This document shows positions 18,017 through 25,943 of a DNA stretch of 64,000 bases, in pieces. A program made the position numbers and the translations under genes. The DNA comes from Rhodobacteraceae bacterium (ex Bugula neritina AB1) (lineage in GTDB: Bacteria; Pseudomonadota; Alphaproteobacteria; Rhodobacterales; Rhodobacteraceae): positions 1-64,000 of the forward strand of contig MDLF01000033.1 of NCBI GenBank assembly GCA_001730095.1, in the 5' to 3' direction. Position 1 is the first letter of the stretch, and every line of letters begins with the position of its first letter. A model generated the notes under the pieces. The model was not told the origin of the DNA. It searched no databases and saw nothing but the letters and a program-made list of their open reading frames with translations.

Positions 18017-18187
18017 GGCATCAATATAGGATGTCTGAAGAGACAGGAACAGGGGCAGACTCATGGTTTCCCCTTGAAGCATCGGCCTGCCGGCTGGAGC
18101 GGGACTGCACCCGGACATTGATCGCTCTCCGGGATGAGGCGGACGGGGCGACCTTTCACTGTGGCTGCACCAAGAGACATAGTTGGT

Positions 18188-18388
18188 TCAGCCTATGCCG
18201 CCGTCTGCCATACCGTTGCCTTTGCTGCGCGCAATTTCTTTGGCATCGTAACCGGCACCGGGCGTATGAGGCCCATGAACTTTTGTTGGCTGATTTTTCT
18301 TGAGATACCTCAAAATCTGAAAGAGGCAGGCTCCCAAAAGAAAGACTATCACTGGAGCAAGCAGCAGGGTTATCTGGATAGCTGTCAC
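18188..18388 (-). CDS. Small single-pass membrane protein (66 aa)
   Basis: A GTG codon at 18388 is preceded by GGGAGG eight bases upstream. The product has one membrane helix (about residues 5-27: LLLAPVIVFLLGACLFQIL), then a basic RYLKKNQ stop-transfer sequence and a polar tail. There is no homology I can name. The strong ribosome-binding site and the positive-inside signal support a real gene. Confidence 0.55.
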   Translation of the reverse strand: MTAIQITLLLAPVIVFLLGACLFQILRYLKKNQPTKVHGPHTPGAGYDAKEIARSKGNGMADGGIG

Positions 18389-18563
18389 ATCAACCTCCCA
18401 AGCAGAAGACCAAGTCTTTCCGCCACTATGTAGCAGGCTTTCCTGCGCATTGCAGCGTTTTGCCGTTTGAGTTCCTTGCCGACCTTCGCTGCACGGGCGT
18501 CAAACGACTGATTTGAACCCGTTCCAAAACTGGGGAGCCGATCAAGCGCTCCAGCCGCCCCCC

Positions 18564-19574
18564 TCAACCCGCCTCAATATCGACCGTCACCGGGAAGTGA
18601 TCCGAGGCATCCAGCAGCGCCTGGCGCATGTCTGCGTCCCGGTAGCATTCGCCGTCCTCGAACGGGTGCCAGATGCGCCATTGCGGCTGGCGGTGCATCA
18701 GGCTGTGCGAGATCATCACATAGTCCAGCAGCGCACGGAAAAAGCGTTTCGTTTCTGCATTATAGAACCGGGACGTGCTGGGCAGCGATGTGGCGCGCGG
18801 GCGTAGCAGGCTTTGCGCATGCGGGTCGTTCAGCAGATCGCCCATGACAATCTCGACCGAGGACTGGCCAAAAAGCTTTTCATATTGGTCCAGGCCCGGG
18901 CCGTCGTTCAGGTCGCCCATCACGATCACATGGTCGCCTGCCTGCACGTGTTCCTCAACCCGGCGGTGCAGCCAGATCGCCTGGGCCAGCTGCTTGCGGC
19001 GGTTGGCAATTGCGGCGGCTGTGACCTCAGCCTTGGTCTTGGCCCCATGCGGCGCCTTGGATTTCAGATGAGCGCCAATCAGCCGCAGTTCCATCCTTTC
19101 TTTGTCCGGGCCGCCCTTGGTTTTCACCGCCAATTCCAGCGGCGGTTTGGAAAACGCAACCTGATCCAGCCGCTCATCAACATCCAGGTCGATCTCAAAC
19201 ACCCTGTCAAAGCGCGGCGCGGCGGCAGACGAGCGGGCATCATGCACCGCGTCCAGCACGTCCGGATCATAGAGCAATGCGATTTCCTGATGGGTGTCGT
19301 TCGGAAAGCCGCTGACCGCCTCGCGCGCCCTGAGGCCCGCCTCGGCGGCAAAACCCTCCAATGCCTGGGTGGTGCGCTGGCTGCGGCCGGTGTTGGGCGC
19401 CTCGATCACCATCACCGCATCGGCATCAATGCGGCGCAGCACATGAGCGATGGCCCGTCCTTGCGTGTAGCGGTCAACCCCGTGCACGCCAGAAGGCTTG
19501 GCATCCAGCATCAGCCTGTCGCCCTTGTCAAACAGAGAGGCGAACCATTCGATGTTATAAGTGGCCAGCCGCAT
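18564..19574 (-). CDS. Endonuclease/exonuclease/phosphatase (EEP) family protein
   Basis: The 336-residue protein has the EEP fold motifs: ATYNIEWF at the start, a VIEAPN segment where QE is usual, IGAHLKS, VMGDLNDGPG and the C-terminal ASDHFPV. These indicate a metal-dependent phosphodiesterase or nuclease acting in the cytoplasm; the substrate is unknown. The glutamate in IEAPN is retained one position from the usual place. I chose ATG 19574, next to the ATYNIEW motif; ATG 19598 is an alternative. Either way it overlaps the 3' end of the DnaJ-domain gene. Confidence 0.82.
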   Translation of the reverse strand: MRLATYNIEWFASLFDKGDRLMLDAKPSGVHGVDRYTQGRAIAHVLRRIDADAVMVIEAPNTGRSQRTTQALEGFAAEAGLRAREAVSGFPNDTHQEIALLYDPDVLDAVHDARSSAAAPRFDRVFEIDLDVDERLDQVAFSKPPLELAVKTKGGPDKERMELRLIGAHLKSKAPHGAKTKAEVTAAAIANRRKQLAQAIWLHRRVEEHVQAGDHVIVMGDLNDGPGLDQYEKLFGQSSVEIVMGDLLNDPHAQSLLRPRATSLPSTSRFYNAETKRFFRALLDYVMISHSLMHRQPQWRIWHPFEDGECYRDADMRQALLDASDHFPVTVDIEAG

Positions 19575-20253
19575 TGCCGCTGCATCCGCTGATTTCATCC
19601 CAGGCGCGGTTGATGTCGATCATCCGCTTTTCCGCCAGCCGCACAGCCTCTTCCGGCACGCCACGGGCCATCATCGCATCCGGATGGGTGTCGCGCACCA
19701 ACTGGCGCCAATGCTTGCGGATCTCCTCGCGGGTCATATCCGGCGAGACGCCCAGAACCGTATAGGGATCCTTGGGCGCATCCGGCACGAAACGGGCACG
19801 CAGGGCCTGGAACTGCTGCGGCGTCTGCCCGAAGATGCGGCTCACCTCCGCCAGGAATTCGTTTTCGCCAGGGTGGTAGAACCCGTCAGCCATGGCGATA
19901 TGAAAGAGCCCCTCCATCAGGTCGCAGAGCGTGGTCGGATCGTCGGCAAACATGCGATGGATGCGGCGGGCGTATTCCTGATATCCAGCCACATCGGTGC
20001 GCGCCATGTCAAAAACCCGCGCTGCGCCCGTCTCGTCGTCGCGGGCGATCTGGAACACCTCGCGAAAGGCGGTGACTTCATCGCGGGTGACCTGGCCATC
20101 AGCCTTGGCCATTTTGGCGCCAAGGGCAATGACCGCAATGGCAAAGGCCACGGTGCGTTCGGGTGGTGCGCGCAGCTTGTCGAAAACATCCGTCAGGCTT
20201 TCGCCTGCGGCAAGCGCGGCCAGCGCGTCGGATATGCGGGTCCAGAGTGACAT
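19555..20253 (-). CDS. TerB-DnaJ domain protein (DjlA-like)
   Basis: The 232-residue protein has an N-terminal TerB-like helical domain (about residues 30-150; KMAKADGQVTRDEV and HIAMADGFYHPGE acid pairs) and a C-terminal J domain (about 163-225) with the intact HPD tripeptide in VRDTHPDAMM. Unlike classic DjlA there is no N-terminal membrane helix. The J domain should recruit and stimulate an Hsp70; TerB domains bind metal or act in membrane stress. Its 3' end overlaps the EEP gene by 20 bases or more, and the GNAT gene lies nine bases upstream, so a four-gene operon is likely. Confidence 0.85.
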   Translation of the reverse strand: MSLWTRISDALAALAAGESLTDVFDKLRAPPERTVAFAIAVIALGAKMAKADGQVTRDEVTAFREVFQIARDDETGAARVFDMARTDVAGYQEYARRIHRMFADDPTTLCDLMEGLFHIAMADGFYHPGENEFLAEVSRIFGQTPQQFQALRARFVPDAPKDPYTVLGVSPDMTREEIRKHWRQLVRDTHPDAMMARGVPEEAVRLAEKRMIDINRAWDEISGCSGNAAGHL

Positions 20254-20262
20254 GAAAAGAGC

Positions 20263-20784
20263 CTATCCGGGTTTGACCGTGCTGTCAGGGGCGGGAATAC
20301 CCGGTGTCAGGATTTTCTGCATGAAAACAGTGTCGAGCCAGCGCCCCTGCTTGCAGCCAAGCTCTGGCATCCTTGCGGTTTCCACATAACCCAGGGCCGC
20401 GTGAAAGGCGATGGCAGCCGGGTTGGCACTGCTGACGCTGGCGATCAGCACGTGGATCTGCGCCTGTATGGCTTGTTCTTCGAGTGCCTGCATCAAGCGG
20501 CGCCCTGCCCCCTGCCTTTGTGCAGCGGGCAGCAGGTGAATGCTGTGTTCCGCGGTGAAACGGTAGCCAGGACCGGAGCGGAACGGGAAGAAACACGCGT
20601 GACCAAGGATCTGCCCATCCTGTTCCGCCACCAGATAGGTGCCGTTGCTGGCCATAATCTGCTCTTGCACCTGATGCGGTGTTTTTTCAACAGTGTTGAA
20701 GGTCGCCAGCGTGTCGCAGATCACCCAGTTGACGATTGCACAGATGGCCTCTGCATCTGCGGCGGTTGCAGAGCGGATGATCAT
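20263..20784 (-). CDS. GNAT N-acetyltransferase, phosphinothricin-acetyltransferase-like
   Basis: The 173-residue protein has the GNAT acetyl-CoA loop RQGAGRRLMQALEEQA (residues ~90-105) and the IHLLPAAQRQG strand before it. The NTVEKTP region near residue 30 and the late ANPAAIAFHAALGYVE resemble the PAT/YncA branch, which acetylates small amines such as methionine derivatives. The substrate is not certain. Its ATG overlaps the TGA of the VOC gene by four bases (ATGA), which implies coupling. Confidence 0.83.
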   Translation of the reverse strand: MIIRSATAADAEAICAIVNWVICDTLATFNTVEKTPHQVQEQIMASNGTYLVAEQDGQILGHACFFPFRSGPGYRFTAEHSIHLLPAAQRQGAGRRLMQALEEQAIQAQIHVLIASVSSANPAAIAFHAALGYVETARMPELGCKQGRWLDTVFMQKILTPGIPAPDSTVKPG

Positions 20785-21389
20785 CGCAGCACCCGCGGTC
20801 CATGCGGCGTCACAAACTCCGCCATCATCGCAAGGTCCCCCTGCTCCACCGCGATGCGCGGATCGCTGATGATCCGGTCCAGTGCCTCCTGCAATGCTGC
20901 CGCCTGCGGGTGGCTGAGAATCAGACGGCTAAGACGGCAGCCTGATTGCGGCAACCTGGCGGCGGGCGGCTCCACCTGCCACTGCAGAACCGCCGGGAAG
21001 ATATTGTCATAGGGCAGCAGCCCGTCGCTGGGCACCGTCATCAGCCAGCGCAAGTCCCCGCGCTGCATCGCCACACAACGTTGTGCATGAGGCGGCAGCT
21101 GGGCTTTCTCTGTCCCAAGGTTTTCGCTGCGCAGGATCCAGTTGTTCAGCCTTGCGGGGCCTTCAAAACGATCCAGATCAAACCAGCGCGGCTGTTCCTG
21201 CGGCTGGGCCTCCGGATCAATGGCGATGGTTTCGAGGTACAGCCCGTCCTCCAGTCCGATCAGGCGGTTATGGGTGCCATAGCGGGCATGCTGGCCGCCA
21301 GAACCAAGCGCGATGCCAAGGGCCTCTTCGGTATGCGCTACGGCCTCTTCCAGCGTTTCGCCTGCTACGGCCAGATGATCGAGTATCAT
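20781..21389 (-). CDS. VOC/glyoxalase-like protein
   Basis: The 202-residue protein begins ILDHLAVAGETLEEAVAHTEEALG, typical of the glyoxalase-like (PF13468) group in the vicinal-oxygen-chelate superfamily, followed by a GGQHARYGTHNRLIGLEDGLYLE strand with potential metal ligands (His, Glu). Enzymatic role unknown. ATG 21389 follows AGGAGGG. It is first in the run with the GNAT, DnaJ and EEP genes. Confidence 0.8.
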   Translation of the reverse strand: MILDHLAVAGETLEEAVAHTEEALGIALGSGGQHARYGTHNRLIGLEDGLYLETIAIDPEAQPQEQPRWFDLDRFEGPARLNNWILRSENLGTEKAQLPPHAQRCVAMQRGDLRWLMTVPSDGLLPYDNIFPAVLQWQVEPPAARLPQSGCRLSRLILSHPQAAALQEALDRIISDPRIAVEQGDLAMMAEFVTPHGPRVLR

Positions 21390-21462
21390 TTGCGCGCCCT
21401 CCTGTTTACGGCCAAACACTAGCGGCGCAGCAGCAGGGGGCAAGCCAGTTTCTGCTTGCTTC

Positions 21463-21631
21463 TTTCTGGGAAAAATACCCTCGGGGGGTCCGGGGGGCAG
21501 ACAGCCCCCCGGCTCTTTTTGTGGCGCCATTGGTTCAAGCCCAATGGCGGCGGGGCAGACAGCCCCCCGGCTCTCTTGTGGCGCCATTGGTTCAAGCCCA
21601 ATGGCAGGGGGGCAGGCAGCCCCCCTGCTCT
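21463..21631. repeat. Three tandem ~58-bp hairpin units and a 3'-end motif downstream of methylmalonyl-CoA mutase
   Basis: Unit landmarks (GCAGACAGCCCCCC) fall at about 21497, 21555 and 21612, spacing 58 and 57. Each full unit holds two hairpins: GGGGGGC-agaca-GCCCCCC and GCCATTGG-7-CCAATGGC. On the minus strand the array starts just after the mutase stop and ends with GGGTATTTTTCCCAGAAAGAAG. This sequence also appears, without the second hairpin, after pccB. Likely roles are termination and mRNA 3'-end protection. Confidence 0.8.
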
Positions 21632-21633
21632 AT

Positions 21634-23763
21634 TCAGCTGCGCGCTTCGCGGATCAGGCGCAGGATGTCCTGAGCGGCCTCGGGAATGTTGGTGCCAGGG
21701 CCAAAGATCGCCTTGACGCCTTTGGAATACAGGAACTCATAGTCCTGCTGCGGAATGACGCCGCCGCAGATCACGATGATATCGCCTGCGCCTTCGGCTT
21801 TCAGCGCGTCGACCAGCTGCGGCGCCAGCGTCTTGTGGCCTGCCGCCTGCGACGAGATGCCGATCACATGGACGTCGTTGTCGATGGCGTCCTGAGCGGC
21901 CTCTGCCGGGGTCTGGAACAAGGGGCCTACGTCGACGTCAAAGCCGATGTCGGCAAAGGCGGTGGCGATTACCTTGGCGCCGCGGTCGTGACCGTCCTGG
22001 CCCATCTTGACCACCAGAAGACGCGGGCGGCGGCCTTCTTCCTCGGCAAAATCCTCGATCGATTTCTGGATCGCGGCAAAGCCCTCGTCGCCCTCATAAG
22101 CTGCGCCATAAACGCCGGCCAGGGTTTTGACTTCCGCGCGGTGGCGGCCGAATTCCTTTTCCATTGCCATGGAGATCTCTCCGACTGAGGCCCGCGCGCG
22201 GGCGGCTTCGACTGCAGCTTCCAGCAAGTTCCCCTCGCCTGATGCGGCACGGCGGGTCAGTTCATCGAGGGCGGCCTGGCAGGCAGCCTCGTCGCGGGTA
22301 TCGCGCATCTTTTGCAGGCGGGCGATCTGGGCGTCGCGCACTGCGTGATTGTCCACATCCAGGATGTCGATCGGGTCTTCCTTGTCCTTGCGGTACTTGT
22401 TGACGCCGACCACAACCTCGTCGCCGCGGTCGATCATCGCCTGACGGCGCGCTGCCGACTCTTCGATGCGCAGCTTGGGCATGCCGCTCTCGACGGCCTT
22501 GGTCATGCCGCCCATTTCCTCGACCTCTTCGATCAGGGCCCAGGCTTTTTCAATAAGGTCGTTGGTCAGGCTTTCAACGTAGTAGGAGCCGGCCAGCGGG
22601 TCGATCACATTGGTGACGCCGGTTTCCTCCTGCAGCACCAGCTGGGTGTTGCGGGCGATGCGGGCGCTGAAGTCGGTGGGCAACGCGATGGCTTCATCCA
22701 GCGCGTTGGTGTGCAGGCTTTGGGTGCCGCCCAGAACCGCGCTCATCGCCTCATAGGCGGTGCGGATCACGTTGTTGTAGGGGTCCTGTTCCTGCAAGGA
22801 GACGCCCGAGGTCTGGCAGTGGGTGCGCAGCATCTTGGAGCGTTCGGACTTGGCGCCGAATTCAGTCATCACCCGGTGCCACAGGGTGCGGGCGGCGCGC
22901 AGCTTGGCGATTTCCATAAAGAAATTCATGCCGATCGCAAAGAAGAACGACAACCGGCCGGCGAATTTATCCACATCCATGCCTGCGTCCAAGGCGGCGC
23001 GCACGTATTCGCGCCCGTCGGCGATGGTATAGGCCAGCTCCTGCACCAGATTCGCGCCGGCCTCCTGCATATGGTAGCCGGAGATCGAGATGGAGTTGAA
23101 CTTGGGCATCTCGTTCGAGGTGTATTCGATAATGTCGGAGATGATCCGCATCGAGGGTTTCGGCGGGTAGATATAGGTGTTGCGGACCATGAACTCCTTC
23201 AGAATGTCGTTCTGAATGGTGCCCGCAAGCAGGGATTTGTCGTGGCCCTGCTCCTCACCGGCGACGATGAAAGAGGCCAGCACCGGGACCACAGCGCCGT
23301 TCATGGTCATCGAGACCGAGACCTTGTCCAGCGGGATGCCGTCGAACAGGATCTTCATGTCCTCGACACTGTCGATGGCCACGCCCGCCTTGCCGACATC
23401 GCCGACCACGCGCGGGTGGTCGCTGTCATAGCCGCGATGGGTGGCAAGGTCGAAAGCAACCGAAACACCTTGCTGGCCCGCTGCCAGGTTGCGGCGGTAG
23501 AAGGCGTTGGATTCTTCGGCGGTAGAGAAACCCGCATATTGGCGGATGGTCCAGGGGCGGCCTGCATACATCGTGGCCTTCACCCCGCGGGTGAAAGGAC
23601 CGAACCCCGGCAGCGTGCCCATATGGGGCAGATCCTTGGCGTCGTCTTCGGTGTAGAGCGGTTTGACCTCGATGTCTTCCAGCGTCTGCCAGTTGAGGTC
23701 GTCAACAGCCCGTCCGCGCAGCTCTTTCTCAGCCAGAGCCCGCCATTCGTCTTTGTTTGTCAT
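21634..23763 (-). CDS. scpA: Methylmalonyl-CoA mutase
   Basis: The 709-residue adenosylcobalamin enzyme isomerises (R)-methylmalonyl-CoA to succinyl-CoA, the last step of propionyl-CoA assimilation. The TIM-barrel domain covers about residues 20-550 ([26 protein letters not shown] substrate region). The C-terminal B12 domain carries the DGHDRGAKV cobalamin-histidine motif near residue 600 and GVIPQQDY near 683. The length is that of homodimeric single-subunit mutases. It overlaps the upstream sulfotransferase-like gene by 35 bases. pccA and pccB follow the same strand a few kb away. Confidence 0.96.
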   Translation of the reverse strand: MTNKDEWRALAEKELRGRAVDDLNWQTLEDIEVKPLYTEDDAKDLPHMGTLPGFGPFTRGVKATMYAGRPWTIRQYAGFSTAEESNAFYRRNLAAGQQGVSVAFDLATHRGYDSDHPRVVGDVGKAGVAIDSVEDMKILFDGIPLDKVSVSMTMNGAVVPVLASFIVAGEEQGHDKSLLAGTIQNDILKEFMVRNTYIYPPKPSMRIISDIIEYTSNEMPKFNSISISGYHMQEAGANLVQELAYTIADGREYVRAALDAGMDVDKFAGRLSFFFAIGMNFFMEIAKLRAARTLWHRVMTEFGAKSERSKMLRTHCQTSGVSLQEQDPYNNVIRTAYEAMSAVLGGTQSLHTNALDEAIALPTDFSARIARNTQLVLQEETGVTNVIDPLAGSYYVESLTNDLIEKAWALIEEVEEMGGMTKAVESGMPKLRIEESAARRQAMIDRGDEVVVGVNKYRKDKEDPIDILDVDNHAVRDAQIARLQKMRDTRDEAACQAALDELTRRAASGEGNLLEAAVEAARARASVGEISMAMEKEFGRHRAEVKTLAGVYGAAYEGDEGFAAIQKSIEDFAEEEGRRPRLLVVKMGQDGHDRGAKVIATAFADIGFDVDVGPLFQTPAEAAQDAIDNDVHVIGISSQAAGHKTLAPQLVDALKAEGAGDIIVICGGVIPQQDYEFLYSKGVKAIFGPGTNIPEAAQDILRLIREARS

Positions 23764-24661
23764 CAGGTCTTCCTCTTGTCAGTTCGATACGGGACGGGTT
23801 CAAGCCCGCCGCCTGTTTTTCCGGGTCTTTGGCCAGAACAGCGAGACCATCGGCCCCGCCTGCCAGCCACATCATGTCGTCGGCATAAGCCTCGCGCAGA
23901 TATGCGGTTTGCGCGTTATCAAAGGGGCGCCAGCGGCCTGCGCCCTGCGGCAGCTGTGCTGCGGCAGCGGATGGCAGGTTGGCCCGCAGGTCCTGCAGGC
24001 AGAGCGACGCGTTGAGACGCACCCGCGCATGGCTGCGCGGCGCCTTGATGCCGGTGAGCACTGTCAGCGCCGCTTCTGGCCGGGTGCCGAAAGTTTCAAA
24101 CGGCAGCACCTGCAGGCGCACATCCGGCATCGCTGCGGCGATATCGGTAATCACGTCGCGCCAGCTGCGCGGCGACCGCACCAGCCGGTCAAGGCTGGTG
24201 GCTGTTGGCATCTTGTGGCCCCGCGCCACCGCAAAGGCCAGCGCCGAGGTCCAGTAGCTGTCCAGGCTGCGGATCGAGAGCGCCACATCGGTGACGACAT
24301 CGCCAAAGGCCTGCGCATAGCGGGCCATGCGTTCCCCAACACCGCCGTACAGATCGCCAAGCCGCAGGTTCTGTCGGACCGCGCCGATCATGTTTTCCTC
24401 GCTCACCAGCAGCTGCTGCACACCGTTTGCCTGGCAGCCCGCCATCCGGATCTGCAGCCGGCCTCTGGCACGTTGCACCAGATTGCGGCCAGACACCGGT
24501 GCCGGGCCGGGCTGAATGCCGTGAAACAAGCCATTGCGGGTGCGGTAAGGGCCCCAGAATCCGATGCCCTGTTGTCCCAGGGTGTGCGCATTCTGGCGGA
24601 CGTATTCCTGGAACGAAGTGGTTGCGCAGCGGTGCGCGCCTGTGTGCAGGATAACTTTCAT
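23729..24661 (-). CDS. Sulfotransferase-like protein
   Basis: The 310-residue protein starts with [20 protein letters not shown], which resembles the 5'-phosphosulfate loop (HxGxxKTGTTS) of sulfotransferases, though lysine is replaced by arginine/cysteine. A later [13 protein letters not shown] segment could be the 3'-phosphate motif. It might transfer sulfate from PAPS or be a divergent relative. The end overlaps the start of the methylmalonyl-CoA mutase gene by 35 bases on the same strand. ATG 24661 has only a weak ribosome-binding site. The function in this context is not clear. Confidence 0.7.
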   Translation of the reverse strand: MKVILHTGAHRCATTSFQEYVRQNAHTLGQQGIGFWGPYRTRNGLFHGIQPGPAPVSGRNLVQRARGRLQIRMAGCQANGVQQLLVSEENMIGAVRQNLRLGDLYGGVGERMARYAQAFGDVVTDVALSIRSLDSYWTSALAFAVARGHKMPTATSLDRLVRSPRSWRDVITDIAAAMPDVRLQVLPFETFGTRPEAALTVLTGIKAPRSHARVRLNASLCLQDLRANLPSAAAAQLPQGAGRWRPFDNAQTAYLREAYADDMMWLAGGADGLAVLAKDPEKQAAGLNPSRIELTRGRPDDKQRRMAGSG

Positions 24662-24838
24662 GACGTTACGGGGCCTCTGCTGGAGGGCCGCAGGCCGCAG
24701 CCCGGTCAAGGGGAACGGCACAATCATGGCCGGCAACCCCTCTTTATCCCGTTAACGATAATGTTTTTTCGCCAAGTGGCGGATTTCACAGTCGCATTTG
24801 CCGCCGGCACACATATATTCAACACAACAGGAGAGATC

Positions 24839-25273
24839 ATGAGAACAATCCTAAGCGTTGTTTTGGCAGGTTTGCTGCCGCTGGCGGCTGCAGCGGCGGA
24901 TGGCAGTGTGCCTGGGCTGATCCAGCCCGGGTATGATGTGGAGCTGGCGGAATTCCAATGGACGCACCGACCGGTTGTGGTGTTTGCCGACAGTCCCGAA
25001 GACCCGCGTTTCCACGAACAGATGGAACGCCTTATGGAAGGCGCCGCTGCCTTGCGCGAACGCGATGTGGTGGTGCTGACCGATACGGACCCCGCCGCCA
25101 AGTCAGCGCTGCGCAAAAAACTGCGGCCGCGCGGTTTCATGCTGGTGCTGATCGGCAAGGACGGCGGCATCAAGCTGCGCAAGCCGCATCCCTCGACGGT
25201 GCGCGAACTGTCCCGCAGCATCGACAAATTCCCCGAGCGCCTGCGCGAAGTGGAGGAGCGGCGCGGCGGGTAA
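24839..25273 (+). CDS. DUF4174 secreted protein
   Basis: The 144-residue protein has a signal peptide (about 20 residues, ending LAAAAA) and the DUF4174 pattern: ELAEFQWTHRPVVVFADSPEDPRF, a central RDVVVLTDTDP strand, then LRPRGFMLVLIGKDGGIKLRKP. The fold is thioredoxin-like without the CxxC pair. It is probably periplasmic; function unknown. The start follows ACAGGAGAG. It is divergent from the sulfotransferase-like gene. Confidence 0.85.
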   Translation: MRTILSVVLAGLLPLAAAAADGSVPGLIQPGYDVELAEFQWTHRPVVVFADSPEDPRFHEQMERLMEGAAALRERDVVVLTDTDPAAKSALRKKLRPRGFMLVLIGKDGGIKLRKPHPSTVRELSRSIDKFPERLREVEERRGG

Positions 25274-25292
25274 ACCCGCCCCGCAGGTCCGG

Positions 25293-25796
25293 TCAGCCGT
25301 TGCCGCGGACGTAGATCAGCGCCATCGCCTGTTTGTCCAGCACCACCATCGCGCCGCTTTCCGGCACAAAGACCAGGCTGGACGCCGGATTGCGGATCGC
25401 TTGATAATAGACGGACTTGACCAGATCGGACATGCAGCCGACACCTGCAAGCCCGGAGTTCAGCACCCCCAGCCCCTGCGGCAGATCGCGGGACATGATT
25501 TCCTCTGTCACCGCATTCGGGGATTTGCCTGAAACCGCAAACATCACCGGCTTGCCCGTATCCAGCATCTTCATGCCGGTGTTGAGCGAGCGGGCCCGGC
25601 CCACCAGAGAGGTGATGCGTGGGTTTTCCACGGTGTGGAACACGGCTGCCGTGCAGCTCATTGAGCTTTGGAAAAAGAAAGTCTCCCCCAGCTCGACCCA
25701 GGCCGAGAGCTGGGTGCGCAGCGTCTCTTCTTTGTCGAGCGCGCAGGCAGACAGCAGCGCCAGAGCGGTCAGCAGGCAGGTCAAAAGACGGATCAT
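25293..25796 (-). CDS. Putative lipoprotein downstream of pccA
   Basis: The 167-residue protein carries a lipobox ALLSAC (lipidated Cys18). The mature part has two further cysteines (SMSCTAAV and GVGCMSDL) that could form a disulfide, and ends VLDKQAMALIYVRGNG. I cannot name a family beyond a Rhodobacterales hypothetical. It lies 147 bases after pccA on the same strand and may be on its transcript. Confidence 0.72.
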   Translation of the reverse strand: MIRLLTCLLTALALLSACALDKEETLRTQLSAWVELGETFFFQSSMSCTAAVFHTVENPRITSLVGRARSLNTGMKMLDTGKPVMFAVSGKSPNAVTEEIMSRDLPQGLGVLNSGLAGVGCMSDLVKSVYYQAIRNPASSLVFVPESGAMVVLDKQAMALIYVRGNG

Positions 25797-25943
25797 GCGG
25801 CACCTTAGGGTCGTCAAACCGCGCCAGTATCGTAAAAAATCCTGAAGATTTCGTGCATGATGCACGGCGCAGCGGGGCAGGCATGCAAGCGGCGGCGGGA
25901 TCTCCCGCCTGCCCGGCTGCATGTTTGCCTGCCCCGCGCTGCA

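Noticed and set aside
18385..18567. 60-codon minus-strand frame next to the EEP gene
   Set aside because: No ribosome-binding site, signal or conserved feature; it overlaps the start of the better-supported 66-residue membrane protein.
23663..24838. N-terminal extension of the DUF4174 frame by ~390 codons
   Set aside because: The signal peptide and ACAGGAGAG site place the start at 24839; the extension runs antisense through the sulfotransferase-like gene.
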